Shown here one piece after another: positions 18,106-26,962 of a stretch of DNA of 64,000 nt. Position 1 is the stretch's first letter, and every line of letters starts with the position of its first letter. This DNA is from Clostridia bacterium (GTDB taxonomy: Bacteria > Bacillota > Clostridia > Oscillospirales > CAG-382). Under the pieces are notes generated by a model that was not told where the DNA came from, did not search any database, and saw only the letters and a list, made by a program, of their open reading frames with translations. The stretch is taken from positions 1 to 64,000 of the forward strand of contig JAFQHL010000040.1 in assembly GCA_017397955.1 (NCBI GenBank). The letters are read 5' to 3'. The translations under genes were made by a program, and so were the position numbers.

Positions 18106-19099
18106 ACGCATTTTGGCGGCAATACTTGCCGCCTGTACCCTTTTATGTCTTTGCGCTTGCAACAAAGAGATAGAAAACATCACTTGTAAAAACACCGTAG
18201 GCGGCTACAGCTTTGATTACCCCGAAAATTGGGAGCTGTTAAAGGAAGGTGCCTCCTCCTTTATAAGCATTGGCGATGTCGGCGGTGCCGTACCCTATGC
18301 AACCGCTTCGTTCAGTATGCAGGAAAACGACGGTGAAACCGCTAAGGAGCACTGGCAGGTAAACGAAGAGTTTTATGCCATGGGCTATGAAAGCTTTGAA
18401 CTGATAAAAGCTGAGGAGTTTGATTTTAAAGGCGGCACGGCAATGGAAATAAGCGCCGAGGTAACCGTAGTAGGCTTTACCAACTTGGACGGACAGCCCG
18501 ACAAGGCAGAAGGCAAGGCGGTTTACGTACTGCGCCAGCTTATATTTGTGCAAAAAGACAAACGATGCGTAGTAAGCTATATGGCATCCAAAGCCAACGA
18601 CAAGGAATACGGCGGAGCGATGACAAGCGTGAAAAAAAGCTTTAAGTTTACTGATGCAAAAGAAGAAACCGCCGAAGACAAGAATATAGCAGATTTTGAA
18701 ATACCCACACCCGAAGGCTGGTCTTTAAAAACCGCCGAAGCGTATTACACGCTTACCCGCGGCAGTGCAAGTATAACCGCATCCGTTTTTTCCGTAAAGG
18801 ACAACGCAACCACCGCAAAGGATTGCTGGGAAAACGTTTACGTGCCCGATTTTACGGCAAATTTTGAGGAGTACAAGCTTGTGGGTGAGCTTAAGGAGGA
18901 CGTAAAGCTGGGCGGCGCACCCGCCGTTGAGGCCCAATACACCTTAAGCACCGTTACCGGCAACACCTACAGTTTTCGTCAGATAACCGCAGTATATTAC
19001 GGCTACGTATATACGGTAGTGCTTACCGCCTCTGCCGAAGATTATGAGGACTGTATGGCAGGCTTTGATGCCGTAGTGACAGGCTTTAGCTTTAAATGA
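18065..19099 (+). CDS. Lipoprotein with two PsbP/DcrB-like repeats
   Basis: 344 residues. A TTG start at 18065 sits 9 bases behind AAGGAG inside the previous gene; no better-placed start exists. The N-terminus (KKAVNKRILAAILAACTLLCLCAC) is a lipoprotein signal with lipobox LCAC. The mature part has two similar halves, from about residues 38-190 and 205-344. Each opens with a Tyr/Phe-Pro..Trp motif (SFDYPENWELL; FEIPTPEGWSL) and ends VVTGFSFK or VKKSFKF-like, as in PsbP/DcrB-type folds. Function is unknown. Its stop overlaps the miaA start (ATGA). Confidence 0.75.
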   Translation: MLHPCLTLKKAVNKRILAAILAACTLLCLCACNKEIENITCKNTVGGYSFDYPENWELLKEGASSFISIGDVGGAVPYATASFSMQENDGETAKEHWQVNEEFYAMGYESFELIKAEEFDFKGGTAMEISAEVTVVGFTNLDGQPDKAEGKAVYVLRQLIFVQKDKRCVVSYMASKANDKEYGGAMTSVKKSFKFTDAKEETAEDKNIADFEIPTPEGWSLKTAEAYYTLTRGSASITASVFSVKDNATTAKDCWENVYVPDFTANFEEYKLVGELKEDVKLGGAPAVEAQYTLSTVTGNTYSFRQITAVYYGYVYTVVLTASAEDYEDCMAGFDAVVTGFSFK

Positions 19100-20031
19100 T
19101 AAAGGTGATAGGAGTTGTGGGGGCAACAGCCACGGGTAAAAGCGGGTTGGCTGTAAGGTTGGCAAAGCAGCTGGGCGGCGAGATTATATCCGGTGACTCT
19201 GCACAGGTTTACAGAGGGATGGATATAGGCACCGCAAAAATAAGCTCGGCAGAGCAGGGCGGCATACCCCACCATTTGATTGATATTTTAGATATTGACA
19301 CCGCTTTTTCTGCCGGCATGTTTGCAGAACTGGGCGGTGCGGCGGCAGAAGATATTGCAAGCCGCGGCAAGCTTCCCATAATAGCGGGCGGCACAGGACT
19401 TTATGTAGATGCCCTTACGGGTGCAAACAAACTTAGTCCCACCGCAGACAGCGACCCCGCCGTTAGGCAACAGCTTATGGAAAAGGCACAGGTCGAAGGT
19501 GCAGAGAATCTGCACGCATACCTTGCTTCAATTGATCCGCAGGCGGCGGCGGAGATACACCCCAACAACGTAAAAAGGGTTGCCCGTGCCATAGAGATTT
19601 ATTTGGTGACAGGGAAAACTAAGACCGAGCTTAATGCAGAGCCTACTAAAAACAGCCGCTTTAGCCGCTGCCTTATATGGTTGGATTGCCCCGACCGCCG
19701 GCTTATTTATGACCGCATAAACCAAAGAGTGGATTTGATGATGGAGCAAGGCTTGGAGGAAGAAGCACGCCGTCTTTGGAAGCAGGGGCTGGCTGATACA
19801 CCCACCGCCGGTGCCGCAATAGGCTACAAGGAGCTGTTTCCCTATTTTAACGGTATGCTTGACTTAAAGCAGTGCGTGGAAAACATAAAGCAGGCTACCC
19901 GCAACTACGCAAAGCGGCAGATAACCTATTTTAAACGTATGGAGGGCGCGTACCCCATAGATATAAGCCTTGGTAAGGAAGAGGTATTTAAGCTTGCCTT
20001 GGCGCACTGTACGCAATTTTTACAAGAATAA
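19096..20031 (+). CDS. miaA: tRNA dimethylallyltransferase
   Basis: Adds a dimethylallyl group to A37 of tRNAs that read UNN codons. 311 residues. The P-loop GATATGKS is at 9-16, then GGEIISGDSAQVYRGMDIGTAK, GGTGLYVDAL and the C-terminal AIGYKELFPYF and ATRNYAKRQITYFKRM, all family landmarks. Its ATG overlaps the upstream stop codon. In many Firmicutes miaA sits near mutSL and hfq; here it follows lipoprotein genes, and the division cluster starts just after it. Confidence 0.97.
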   Translation: MIKVIGVVGATATGKSGLAVRLAKQLGGEIISGDSAQVYRGMDIGTAKISSAEQGGIPHHLIDILDIDTAFSAGMFAELGGAAAEDIASRGKLPIIAGGTGLYVDALTGANKLSPTADSDPAVRQQLMEKAQVEGAENLHAYLASIDPQAAAEIHPNNVKRVARAIEIYLVTGKTKTELNAEPTKNSRFSRCLIWLDCPDRRLIYDRINQRVDLMMEQGLEEEARRLWKQGLADTPTAGAAIGYKELFPYFNGMLDLKQCVENIKQATRNYAKRQITYFKRMEGAYPIDISLGKEEVFKLALAHCTQFLQE

Positions 20032-20053
20032 ATACAGGAGGTGATCGGGAAAA

Positions 20054-21286
20054 ATGAAAAGAACATTCAAACAGCTTTTAACCACGCTGTGTTCCGTAAG
20101 CATACTTGTATACGCGGTATTTCAGCTTTCCCTTGCCACCGACGACAGTGTGGAAACGGAAAACACCTTTTACTCTGTAGTTAATGACATTGTTAATGCA
20201 GAATGTTATGTTTTCCGTAACGAGTCGCTTATTATCCAAAGCGCCGACGGTGCCCGTTGCTATTCCGCAGAAAACGGGGACAAGGTGTTTTTAGGGCAGG
20301 AGCTGTGCGTAACTTATCAGGATTATTCTGATGCTGACGTGCAGGAACGCATAAACGAAATAAACCTTCAGCTTGCAGTGCTGGAGCAAAGCAACGGCAG
20401 TTATTTTGCAGACCTTGGCAGAATAAACGAAAACATTTCCGATTATATGATGGAAATACTTTACAGCGTAGCAGATGGAGACCTGCGCGCCGCAAAACGC
20501 CAGCAAAGCTCCCTTTTGGTGCAAATGAACCGCAGGCAGGCAACGGTAGAGGAAAACAACAACTTCTTTAGCGATCAGATTTATGCGTTAAAGCAGGAAA
20601 AAATCAATTTGGAAGGTGGCCTTACGGGGGCAAAGGTGTATACCACCTCCCCTGCCGCAGGTTATTTCTATACCGAAGTGGACGGCTATGAAAACGTATT
20701 TTCCGCCACTATGTTGGAAGACCTTAGTCTTAGCGATTTTGAGCGCCTCATAAGCTCCAACCCACAGCCCGCAAAAAACAGTAACGCCATAGGAAAAATA
20801 GCAAAAAGCTCTAAATGGTACATAGCCTTTGTTTGTCCCCGCAGAGAAGCGGCGGGATTTACCAAGGGCAACAACTACACGGTTAACTTCCCTTATTCCG
20901 AAACTCAACTGGAAATGACGTTGGAGCGAAGCAGCGGTAGCGGCGACGGGGAAAAGATGATGCTTGTATTCAGCAGTCACACCCTGCCCCGGGGCTTTAA
21001 CTTCACCCGCAAGCAGGAGATAAGCGTTGTTAAGTCCACAGTACAGGGGCTTAAGGTGCGTACTACCGCCCTGCGTAATCAGGACGGACAGGTGGGCGTT
21101 TACGTGCTTTCCAACAACCGCGTTGTGTTTAAAACTACCGAGGTGCTTAGGGAAAGCGGCGGTTTTTACCTTGTGGCCTTGCCCGACGAAAACCGTCATA
21201 CGGTGCGCTCTGCTACCAAGCTTTCGCTGCACGATACGGTAATACTTAACGGTAAAAATCTATATGTGGGAAAGGTGTTGCAGTAG
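20054..21286 (+). CDS. HlyD-like membrane-anchored protein upstream of the division cluster
   Basis: 410 residues. An N-terminal membrane anchor (about 10-28) is followed by a half-lipoyl/barrel-like start (ECYVFRNESLIIQSADGARCYSAENGDKVFLGQEL), a helical hairpin with coiled-coil character (about 95-185), then a second barrel-like part (YTTSPAAGYFYTEVDGYE) and a beta-rich end. This is the order of HlyD-family adaptor proteins. AGGAGGTGATCGGG precedes the ATG. It overlaps ylmE by one base and is likely co-expressed with the division genes; an envelope role is inferred. Confidence 0.75.
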   Translation: MKRTFKQLLTTLCSVSILVYAVFQLSLATDDSVETENTFYSVVNDIVNAECYVFRNESLIIQSADGARCYSAENGDKVFLGQELCVTYQDYSDADVQERINEINLQLAVLEQSNGSYFADLGRINENISDYMMEILYSVADGDLRAAKRQQSSLLVQMNRRQATVEENNNFFSDQIYALKQEKINLEGGLTGAKVYTTSPAAGYFYTEVDGYENVFSATMLEDLSLSDFERLISSNPQPAKNSNAIGKIAKSSKWYIAFVCPRREAAGFTKGNNYTVNFPYSETQLEMTLERSSGSGDGEKMMLVFSSHTLPRGFNFTRKQEISVVKSTVQGLKVRTTALRNQDGQVGVYVLSNNRVVFKTTEVLRESGGFYLVALPDENRHTVRSATKLSLHDTVILNGKNLYVGKVLQ

Positions 21287-21975
21287 TGGACGAAAGGAAA
21301 GCGTACATTAAACAAAAGCTGGAAGAAATTTTTGCCGAACTGCCCGAAAACGTAACCCTGCTTGGTGCAAGCAAGACCGTACCTGCCGAGTATATTAACT
21401 ACGCCGCACAGTGCGGGCTTAAGCTTATCGGCGAAAACAGGGTTAATGAACTGCTTGAGAAATATGCCAGCATTGACAAAAATCTGCTTGACATACATTT
21501 TATCGGCGCCTTGCAAAGCAACAAGGTAAAGTATATAATAGACAAGGTGTCTATGATACACTCTGTGGACAGGCTTTCCTTGGCAGAGGAGATAAGCCGC
21601 AGAGCTTTGGCAATAAACAAGGTTATGCCGGTGCTGGTGGAAGTCAACATAGGCAAAGAGGAAAGCAAAAGCGGCGTTATGCCCGAGGACTGCCTTGAAT
21701 TTGTTAAGGAAATCTCAAAACTTAAGGGCATTTCAGTGCAAGGATTGATGACAATCCCCCCGAAATGTGAAGATAAAGATAAAAATATTGAATTTTACAA
21801 AAAAATAAAGCAAATATTTATTGACATATCACGTCAAAATGTGGATAATGTTAATATGAGGATTTTGTCTGCGGGGATGAGCGGCGATTGGAAGGAAGCT
21901 GTAGAGTGCGGCTCCAATCTGGTACGCATAGGTGCAGGCATGTTCGGCAAGCGCGACTACGGCGCGAACAACTGA
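21286..21975 (+). CDS. ylmE: PLP-binding YggS/YlmE family protein
   Basis: A pyridoxal-phosphate homeostasis protein with the fold of the alanine racemase N-terminal domain. 229 residues. Family landmarks: LLGASKTVPAEYINYA (PLP Lys in ASKT), GENRVNELLEKY, DIHFIGALQSNKVKYI, VEVNIGKEESKSGV, GLMTIPP and SAGMSGDWKEAVECGSNLVRIGAGMFG. The GTG start overlaps the stop codon of the HlyD-like gene. It sits directly before sepF, as in Bacillus and Clostridium division clusters. Confidence 0.95.
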   Translation: MDERKAYIKQKLEEIFAELPENVTLLGASKTVPAEYINYAAQCGLKLIGENRVNELLEKYASIDKNLLDIHFIGALQSNKVKYIIDKVSMIHSVDRLSLAEEISRRALAINKVMPVLVEVNIGKEESKSGVMPEDCLEFVKEISKLKGISVQGLMTIPPKCEDKDKNIEFYKKIKQIFIDISRQNVDNVNMRILSAGMSGDWKEAVECGSNLVRIGAGMFGKRDYGANN

Positions 21976-22009
21976 GAATATTACAATACTACTTACGGAG
22001 GAATATATT

Positions 22010-22459
22010 ATGGCAAATTGGAAATGGGCAGAAAAACTTTTGGGCAAGGAAGAAGCTTACGTTGTTGAAGAAGACGGCAACTATGATGAAGGCGTTTATG
22101 AGCCTGTAAGCCCCCGCCCTGCAGCAGCACCCGAGGCACCCCGTCAAACCGGCGCTATCTCCAGCGGTGCTTCCGCTTCCTTGGAAATGAAAATAGTAAA
22201 GCCCGATCGCTTTGAAGACGTTACCACCATAGCAGACCATCTGCTTCAAAGACGTACCGTTGTGCTTAACCTTGAAAACACAGGTAAGGAAAGCATCAGA
22301 CGTATATTGGATTTTCTTTCCGGCACTATTTATGCAATAGAAGGTAATATGAAACGCGCGGCAAACTCTACCTACGTAATTACCCCCAAGAATGTAGACG
22401 TTTCTGCTGATTTGGATTTTTCCGCTGAAAAGGCAAACGCAGGCAAAGAGCTGTTTTAA
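22010..22459 (+). CDS. sepF: Cell division protein SepF
   Basis: FtsZ-tethering protein of the septal ring. 149 residues from the ATG at 22010, which follows CGGAGG; upstream in-frame codons are read-through. The N-terminal amphipathic membrane-binding helix (MANWKWAEKLLG) is followed by an acidic, Pro/Ala-rich linker. The SepF core starts near residue 59: MKIVKPDRFEDVTTIADHLLQRRTVVLNLE..., then RRILDFLSGTIYAIEGNM and YVITPKNVDVS. It is located between ylmE and ylmG as expected. Confidence 0.96.
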   Translation: MANWKWAEKLLGKEEAYVVEEDGNYDEGVYEPVSPRPAAAPEAPRQTGAISSGASASLEMKIVKPDRFEDVTTIADHLLQRRTVVLNLENTGKESIRRILDFLSGTIYAIEGNMKRAANSTYVITPKNVDVSADLDFSAEKANAGKELF

Positions 22460-22492
22460 TAGCGCACCGCCGCTTTTTAAAGGTGATATTTT

Positions 22493-22771
22493 TTGATTAG
22501 AATTTTTACATTTGTTGCGCTTTCCGTAAGCGCATACGTTACACTTATGCATTTGGCGCTTCTGATGCGTGTTATATTGGGTGCCTTTACCGAGGGCACC
22601 GGTCCGCTTGCCTCGTTTGTTTACGTGGCAACAGAGCCTATTTTGCTTCCCATCAGACGCTATATTGACAAAAAGGGCATACTGCAGGGCATTCCCTTGG
22701 ATATTTCTGTCCTTGTGGCTATGATTTTGCTTACTGTGGTATCGTTGCTTTTGCCAAGAATTACGGCTTAA
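22493..22771 (+). CDS. ylmG: YggT/YlmG family membrane protein
   Basis: 92 residues with two membrane segments (about 3-27 and 65-90) around the conserved family motif, here VYVATEPILLPIRRYIDKKG (usual form TEP.L.P.RR). TTG start, with AAGGTGATA upstream. YlmG proteins are linked to division and envelope assembly; exact function is unclear. It is part of the ylmE-sepF-ylmG-divIVA run. The S4-domain gene ylmH that normally follows is missing. Confidence 0.93.
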   Translation: MIRIFTFVALSVSAYVTLMHLALLMRVILGAFTEGTGPLASFVYVATEPILLPIRRYIDKKGILQGIPLDISVLVAMILLTVVSLLLPRITA

Positions 22772-22789
22772 AGAAAGGGGAGACATGGC

Positions 22790-23491
22790 GTGCTTGCACC
22801 GCATGAACTTAAAAACAAGGCGTTTTCCAAGGCTGTAAGGGGCTATAACCCTACAGAGGTTGACGACCACATAGAATTTTTGATAGAAAAGTATACAGAG
22901 CTTTACAGGGAAAATACGGAGCTTAACCGTAAGCTTCGCGTTGCCGTAACAAAGCTTGATGAAATTAAGGATGAAGAGGAGTCTATCCGAAGCACCCTTG
23001 TTAACGCACAGAAAATGGGCGAAAAAATTATAAAGGATGCAAACGCACAGGCAGACCTTATAACAGGGGCAATAAAGGACCGTTGCGATGCGGTTATTGC
23101 CGACTTCAAACGCCGTATGGTTAGCGAAAAAGAAGATTTGTGGAACATAAGAACTGCTGTTTTGGACTTTAAGACCGAAGTTTTTGAGCTGTACCGCAAA
23201 CACATTGAAGAGCTGCACAACATAAGCGTGAACAAAATAGAAGATATAGTTTTGCCCAACGAAAACGCTATTGTAGAAGGCATTTTCGGTGACGTGGCAG
23301 AAGCTGTTAAAAACAACAACAGCTATGAAAAGCAGGAAGCAGAAAGCGAAAACCTTAACCCCGTTAAGGAAGAAACAGAACCTGTTGAAGTTCCCTCTGT
23401 AATAGCAGAACAACCCGCCGCCCAGCCCATAGAAATCGAAGGCGAAGAAGACCAATTTATTAAGAGTCTTGAGAGTCTTAAAGATGAATAA
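22790..23491 (+). CDS. divIVA: DivIVA family protein
   Basis: Curvature-sensing coiled-coil protein that recruits partners to poles and septa. 233 residues. The N-terminal DivIVA domain is clear: LAPHELKNKAFSKAVRGYNPTEVDDHIEFLIEKYTELYREN. A long coiled coil runs to about residue 165, then a Glu/Pro-rich acidic tail (EEETEPVEVPSVIAEQPAAQP). GTG start behind AAAGGGGAG. It is the last gene of the division cluster; two hairpins separate it from ileS. Confidence 0.93.
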   Translation: MLAPHELKNKAFSKAVRGYNPTEVDDHIEFLIEKYTELYRENTELNRKLRVAVTKLDEIKDEEESIRSTLVNAQKMGEKIIKDANAQADLITGAIKDRCDAVIADFKRRMVSEKEDLWNIRTAVLDFKTEVFELYRKHIEELHNISVNKIEDIVLPNENAIVEGIFGDVAEAVKNNNSYEKQEAESENLNPVKEETEPVEVPSVIAEQPAAQPIEIEGEEDQFIKSLESLKDE

Positions 23492-23536
23492 GCTTATTAT
23501 TTTACAATGCAAACGCCCCCTTTAACGGGGGTTAGG

Positions 23537-23573
23537 GCAGCCGTGCCTCCGTTTAGGCGGAACGGCTGCTTTT
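23537..23573 (+). terminator. Hairpin/terminator between divIVA and ileS
   Basis: Arms GCAGCCGT and ACGGCTGC with an inner CCTCCG/GGCGG pairing, followed by TTTT. A second small hairpin (CCCCC-TTTAAC-GGGGG) precedes it at 23516-23531. The region is too short for a T-box and lacks a T-box sequence. Confidence 0.6.
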
Positions 23574-23620
23574 CGGCGAAAATATAAAGATATTTTAGGA
23601 AATGTGAGGACAGTTATATT

Positions 23621-26425
23621 ATGAAAGATTATAAGGACACACTTAATCTTCCCGGTACAGGTTTCCCTATGAGAGCAAATTTGCCTCAGAAGGAGCCGGA
23701 GATAAAAAAACACTGGGATGATATGGGCCTTTACAAGGGACTTATGGAAAAGGGCGTTGGCAAAAAGCCTTTTGCTATGCATGACGGTCCCCCCTATGCC
23801 AACGGCGATATGCATATAGGGCACGCCCTTAACAAATGCCTTAAGGATTTCATAATTAAAAGCAAGAATATGTCCGGCTATAAGGCACCCTACATTCACG
23901 GTTGGGATACCCACGGCCTACCCATAGAAAACCAAATGGTTAAAAAGCACGGCATTAAGCGCGGCAGCGTAGATGCAGTTGAATTCCGCAGACTGTGCGA
24001 AGGCTTTGCAAGAGAAAATGTGGCAAAGCAGATGTCCCAGCAACAGCGTCTTGGCGTTATAGGCGATTGGGAAAATTCTTATCTTACCCTCATCCCCCTC
24101 TTTGAGGCAGAGCAGATTCGCATCTTTGGCGAAATGCAACGCAAGGGCTACATCTACAAGGGACTTAAGCCCGTTTATTGGTGCCCCACCGACGAAACCG
24201 CCCTTGCTGAAGCAGAAATCGAGTATGCTGATGACGAGTGCGATTCTATCTATGTAAAATTTGCAGTTACCGATGACAAGGGGTTGTTCGCCCCTGTTGC
24301 AGGTGACGCTAAGGTATATTTTGTAATTTGGACCACCACCACATGGACCCTGCCCGGCAACGTGGCTATATGCGTGGGCCCCGACTTTGAGTACGGTCTT
24401 TACAAGTGCGGCGACGATTATCTTGTGCTGGCTGTAGAGCTTGCCGAAACCGTAGCAAAGGTTTGCGGTATAGAGATAGAACTTGCAGCCAAGTTTAAAG
24501 GTAGCGACTTTGAGTATATCAAGACCGCTCACCCCTTCATAGACCGTTCAAGCCTTGTTATAGTAGGCGACCACGTAACACTTGAAAGCGGTACGGGCTG
24601 TGTACACACCGCACCCGGTCACGGTATGGAAGACTTTGCCGTTTGTCGCAATTATAAAGAGCTTGAGGTTATTGTTCCCGTTGACTCCAAGGGTAAACTT
24701 AACGAGCTTGCAGGCAAGTATCAGGGTCTCACCACCGCGCAGGCAAACGTAGAGATACTGAAGGATATAAAGGAAAGCGGTGCGCTTCTTGCCACCCAAC
24801 ACATCAGCCACACATATCCTCACTGCTGGCGTTGTAAGAACCCCGTTATCTTCCGCGCAACCGAGCAGTGGTTCTGCTCTGTTGACGATTTTAAGGACGA
24901 GGCTTTAAAAGCTATTAAGGATGTTCGCTGGATACCCGGCTGGGGCGAAGCGAGAATAGAAAATATGGTTAAGGACCGCGCCGACTGGTGTATCTCCCGT
25001 CAGCGTAAGTGGGGTGTTCCCATCCCCATCTTCTACTGCGAGGATTGCGGCGAGCCTATTATTAACGAAACCACGATAGCACGTATAGCAGACGCATTTG
25101 AAAAGGAAGGCAGCAACGCTTGGTACTCCCACACTGCTGAAGAGCTTATAGGCGATATGGCGGTTTGCCCCAAGTGCGGCTGTAAGTCCCTGAAGGCAGA
25201 GCAGGATATAATGGACGTTTGGTTCGACAGCGGCTCCTCTTATGCCTATGTTCTCGACCACTTTGCAGACCACTCCTTCCCTGCTGATGTTTACCTTGAA
25301 GGTAACGACCAGTACAGAGGTTGGTTCCAGTCCTCCCTGCTTACCTCCGTTGCAACCAGAGGCACTGCCCCCTACAAAACAGTTATTACCCACGGTATGG
25401 TTGTTGACGGTGAAGGCAAAAAGATGTCCAAGTCCCTTGGCAACGGCGTAGACCCCTTGCAGGTGTGCAACACTTACGGCGCAGACGTTCTTCGTCTTTG
25501 GGCTTCTTCCGTGGAATACACGGGCGAGGTTAGAATAAGCCCCGAAATATTGAAGCAGCTTTCCGAAATATACAGAAAAATAAGGAACACCATACGTATT
25601 CTTATGGCAAACCTTGGCAACCCCGAAACAGACTTTGACCCCAACCGCGACATGGTAGCACCCGAAAAGCTGGAAGAGCTTGATAAATGGGCGCTCTCCC
25701 GTCTTAACGGTCTTTGCCGCAGGGTTGGCGTTGCCTTTGAAAACTATGAGTTCCACAATATTTATCACGATTTGCACAATTTCTGCACCATTGATATGTC
25801 TAAGCTGTACATTGACATAACCAAGGACAGGCTTTACTGCGAAAACAAGAACGCACCTGAGCGCAGAAGTGCACAGACCGTTATGTACCACGTACTTAGC
25901 GCGCTTATTCGCCTTGTTGCACCCATCCTCTCCTACACGGCAGAGGAAGCGTGGGGTTATATCTCCCACATAGAGGGTGAAGATACCGCCAGCGTGTTCT
26001 ATAACGATATGCCCGCATATAACGAAGCGTTTAACTTCCCCGAAGCAGAAGCGCGCTACAACGCTATATTCGACGTAAGAGATGACGTTATGAAAGCGCT
26101 TGAGCTTGCCCGTGCAGAAAAGCGTATAGGCAAGTCTCTTGAGGCTAAGATTACTCTTTACGGCAGTGCAGATAACGCGGCTGTCAAGCTTTTCCGTCAG
26201 TACAGCCTTGAAGAGCTTAAGACCTTGTTTATTGTATCTAAGGTTGTTATTGAAGAAGGCAAAGCACCCGCAAACGCCTTTGCCGATACCCAAAGCGGTA
26301 TTGCCGTAGCAGTGGAGGAAGCAAGCGGCGAAAAGTGCGTACGTTGTTGGATGTACACCGAAGAAGGCTTTACCGACAGCGATGGTCAGCCCTTGTGCAG
26401 TCGTTGCAAAAAGGTTACGGAGTAA
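23621..26425 (+). CDS. ileS: Isoleucyl-tRNA synthetase
   Basis: 934 residues, the usual length. Class Ia motifs: HMHIGHALNKCL (HIGH, near residue 66) and KKMSKSLGNGVDP (KMSKS). The editing domain (CP1) contains WTTTTWTLPGNVAI and TGCVHTAPGHGMEDF. The C-terminal Zn site is CVRCWMYTEEGF...LCSRCKKV. Start ATG lies behind AGGACAGTTAT. lspA follows after 6 bases, the common ileS-lspA arrangement. Confidence 0.99.
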   Translation: MKDYKDTLNLPGTGFPMRANLPQKEPEIKKHWDDMGLYKGLMEKGVGKKPFAMHDGPPYANGDMHIGHALNKCLKDFIIKSKNMSGYKAPYIHGWDTHGLPIENQMVKKHGIKRGSVDAVEFRRLCEGFARENVAKQMSQQQRLGVIGDWENSYLTLIPLFEAEQIRIFGEMQRKGYIYKGLKPVYWCPTDETALAEAEIEYADDECDSIYVKFAVTDDKGLFAPVAGDAKVYFVIWTTTTWTLPGNVAICVGPDFEYGLYKCGDDYLVLAVELAETVAKVCGIEIELAAKFKGSDFEYIKTAHPFIDRSSLVIVGDHVTLESGTGCVHTAPGHGMEDFAVCRNYKELEVIVPVDSKGKLNELAGKYQGLTTAQANVEILKDIKESGALLATQHISHTYPHCWRCKNPVIFRATEQWFCSVDDFKDEALKAIKDVRWIPGWGEARIENMVKDRADWCISRQRKWGVPIPIFYCEDCGEPIINETTIARIADAFEKEGSNAWYSHTAEELIGDMAVCPKCGCKSLKAEQDIMDVWFDSGSSYAYVLDHFADHSFPADVYLEGNDQYRGWFQSSLLTSVATRGTAPYKTVITHGMVVDGEGKKMSKSLGNGVDPLQVCNTYGADVLRLWASSVEYTGEVRISPEILKQLSEIYRKIRNTIRILMANLGNPETDFDPNRDMVAPEKLEELDKWALSRLNGLCRRVGVAFENYEFHNIYHDLHNFCTIDMSKLYIDITKDRLYCENKNAPERRSAQTVMYHVLSALIRLVAPILSYTAEEAWGYISHIEGEDTASVFYNDMPAYNEAFNFPEAEARYNAIFDVRDDVMKALELARAEKRIGKSLEAKITLYGSADNAAVKLFRQYSLEELKTLFIVSKVVIEEGKAPANAFADTQSGIAVAVEEASGEKCVRCWMYTEEGFTDSDGQPLCSRCKKVTE

Positions 26426-26431
26426 GCTTTT

Positions 26432-26962
26432 ATGAACAAAAAAAGGCTTTTTTGGTCCGTTGTTGGCGCGTTTATTATAATAAGCGTTGTTCTGCTTGAC
26501 CAAATCAGTAAAGAGCTGGTTATTGCCCACCTGAAGGACAAAAGTGCCGTCAGCGTTATAAAAGGCATACTAAGCTTTGACTACACCACCAACACGGGTA
26601 TGGCGTGGGGAATGCTTAAGGAGCACCGCTGGGTGTTTATGAGCATTTCTACAGTAGCAATACTTGGCTTTACCGTGGTATATTTTGCGGTTAAAGAACA
26701 GCATATACTGTTTAGGATCTCCGCAGGCTTTGTTATCGGCGGCGGTATAGGCAATATGATAGACCGCATATTCCGCCCCGAAGGCGGCGTGGTGGATTTT
26801 ATAAGAACCGATTTTATGGATTTCCCCAGCTTCAATGTGGCGGATTCCTTTATTACCGTTGGCGCGGTTATGCTTATGGTTTACTTTTTCTTCCTTGACC
26901 ACAAGCAGCCTAAGCCCTTGGTGTTTGACGAAAAGAAGACGAAGGAAAAGAGCGATGAATGA
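26432..26962 (+). CDS. lspA: Lipoprotein signal peptidase
   Basis: Aspartyl protease of the membrane that removes lipoprotein signal peptides. 176 residues, four membrane segments. Catalytic Asp residues lie in GGGIGNMIDRIFRPEGGVVDFI and FNVADSFITVGAVM; TTNTGMAWGML is the conserved box II. The C-terminus is a charged cytoplasmic tail (DEKKTKEKSDE). It serves the many lipoproteins encoded in this window. Overlaps rluD by 8 bases. Confidence 0.97.
   Translation: MNKKRLFWSVVGAFIIISVVLLDQISKELVIAHLKDKSAVSVIKGILSFDYTTNTGMAWGMLKEHRWVFMSISTVAILGFTVVYFAVKEQHILFRISAGFVIGGGIGNMIDRIFRPEGGVVDFIRTDFMDFPSFNVADSFITVGAVMLMVYFFFLDHKQPKPLVFDEKKTKEKSDE

Noticed and set aside
21989-23512. Antisense open frame of 507 codons across sepF, ylmG and divIVA
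   Set aside because: The + strand genes are clear conserved proteins. The antisense frame is a by-product of codon bias and shows no family features.
23492-23620. T-box riboswitch upstream of ileS
   Set aside because: The gap is under 130 bases and has no T-box sequence or specifier-loop architecture; two simple hairpins explain it.
24905-26530. Antisense open frame of 541 codons over ileS
   Set aside because: ileS is unambiguous on the + strand. The antisense product has an abnormal Cys/Val/Phe-rich composition and no ribosome-binding site.
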